The notes under the pieces: generated by a model | Told to the model about the DNA's origin: nothing | Seen by the model: the letters and a program-made list of their open reading frames with translations, nothing else | Databases searched by the model: none | Program-made: the position numbers and the translations under genes | From: Ashinkailepas kermadecensis | Lineage: Eukaryota; Arthropoda; Thecostraca; Neolepadidae | Direction of reading: 5' to 3' | NCBI GenBank assembly: GCA_034440615.1 | Contig: JAOTOM010003649.1 | Location: 62,001 to 126,000 of the forward strand | Length of the DNA stretch: 64,000 nucleotides | Shown here: one piece after another, positions 63,601-64,000 of the stretch | How positions within the stretch are numbered: position 1 is the first letter of the stretch | Layout: the number at the start of each line of letters is the position of its first letter

Positions 63601-64000
63601 AAAACAAGCAGGCATCACTTAGCGAACTTTTCGCACAGAAGAAATCACCAAGGCGTTAATGTCTTACTTGCTGCATGAAGCTTTGATTTGTGTGGCCTTA
63701 AAGACATCACAGTGTGGACATGTGCAGCACGATTTAGATGCCGCTGACAACAGGCCTGTTCTCCGATTTATAGTACATCTATGATTTATCGCACTCATCT
63801 GACGAGCTTAAGTTGATTCATGCGTTTCAGAAATGCACTACGACAAAGCACCTAAGCAGTAAAACTAAGCGCTGGAGTAAGGTTACAATAGTTATTACTG
63901 ATTCCACTCTTGCCCCTGGCTTGCCATGTCAGATTGTACTATGCCTGTAAACAATTATTCCATGAAACTGTATGCCAGCACAGCCACGAGAGGGATTTCG
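63599..64000 (+). repeat. Right copy of the duplicated segment (first copy at 5168-5619)
   Basis: Nearly identical to 5168-5619 in direct orientation apart from an indel of about 50 bp near its start. Truncated by the window edge. Confidence 0.9.

Overview
The window looks like a piece of an arthropod nuclear genome, most likely a crustacean. Three host gene loci are recognisable: the last two exons of an SLC17-type anion/phosphate transporter (+ strand, 1064-3294), an intronless ionotropic receptor (- strand, 17498-19465) and an intronless clip-domain serine protease (+ strand, 39245-40939). Clip-domain proteases and this divergent ionotropic receptor class point to arthropods. I infer 'crustacean' from the very GC-rich exons set in AT-rich, repeat-loaded intergenic DNA; the species cannot be named from the sequence. 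No operons, CRISPR arrays or bacterial signals are present.

Layout. 1-3.3 kb: SLC17 3' end, whose last intron is nearly filled by two minisatellites. 4.2-9.2 kb: degenerate arrays, a segment duplicated again at the right edge of the window, and a homopolymer block that looks like an assembly artefact. 10.0-12.1 kb: a 5'-truncated, broken I/Jockey-like non-LTR retrotransposon with RNase H and a structured 3' UTR, followed by three clustered palindromes. 14.4-15.5 and 22.1-28.2 kb: AT-rich DNA dense in AGGTCA/TGACC motifs. Inside the second block sit a 2.8-kb foldback transposon (23916-26737) with a 9-bp target duplication and a TTAA-flanked element (27268-28284). 29141-30298: a hAT-type non-autonomous transposon with a perfect 8-bp target duplication. 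31.1-31.9, 35.5-35.8 and 36.5-37.5 kb: minisatellites. 33.1-35.3 kb: ORF1 and the start of ORF2 of a CR1-like element, preceded by tandem 5'-UTR monomers. 39.2-41.1 kb: clip protease with an in-frame coding minisatellite and a duplicated 3' end. 43.6-47.2 kb: AT-rich tandem duplications. 48.1-51.2 kb: nested 36/10-bp minisatellite. 51.2-55.3 kb: GC-rich DNA with short arrays and a tRNA-like pseudogene. 55.3-58.5 kb: a 3.1-kb almost pure purine tract. 58.5-64 kb: small arrays and the second copy of the duplicated segment.

The host genes are unrelated in function (transport, chemosensation, extracellular proteolysis) and show no sign of acting together. The distinctive biology is in the repeats. 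One 27-bp minisatellite has grown out of a 5' splice site and repeats a GTGAGA donor in strict 9-codon register. The foldback element is built from about 167-bp monomers in mirror-image arms. The CR1-like element has a monomeric 5' region reminiscent of mouse L1. Long open frames through the arrays at 2.2-3.1, 48-51 and 55-58 kb come from repeat units lacking stop codons and are not treated as genes.
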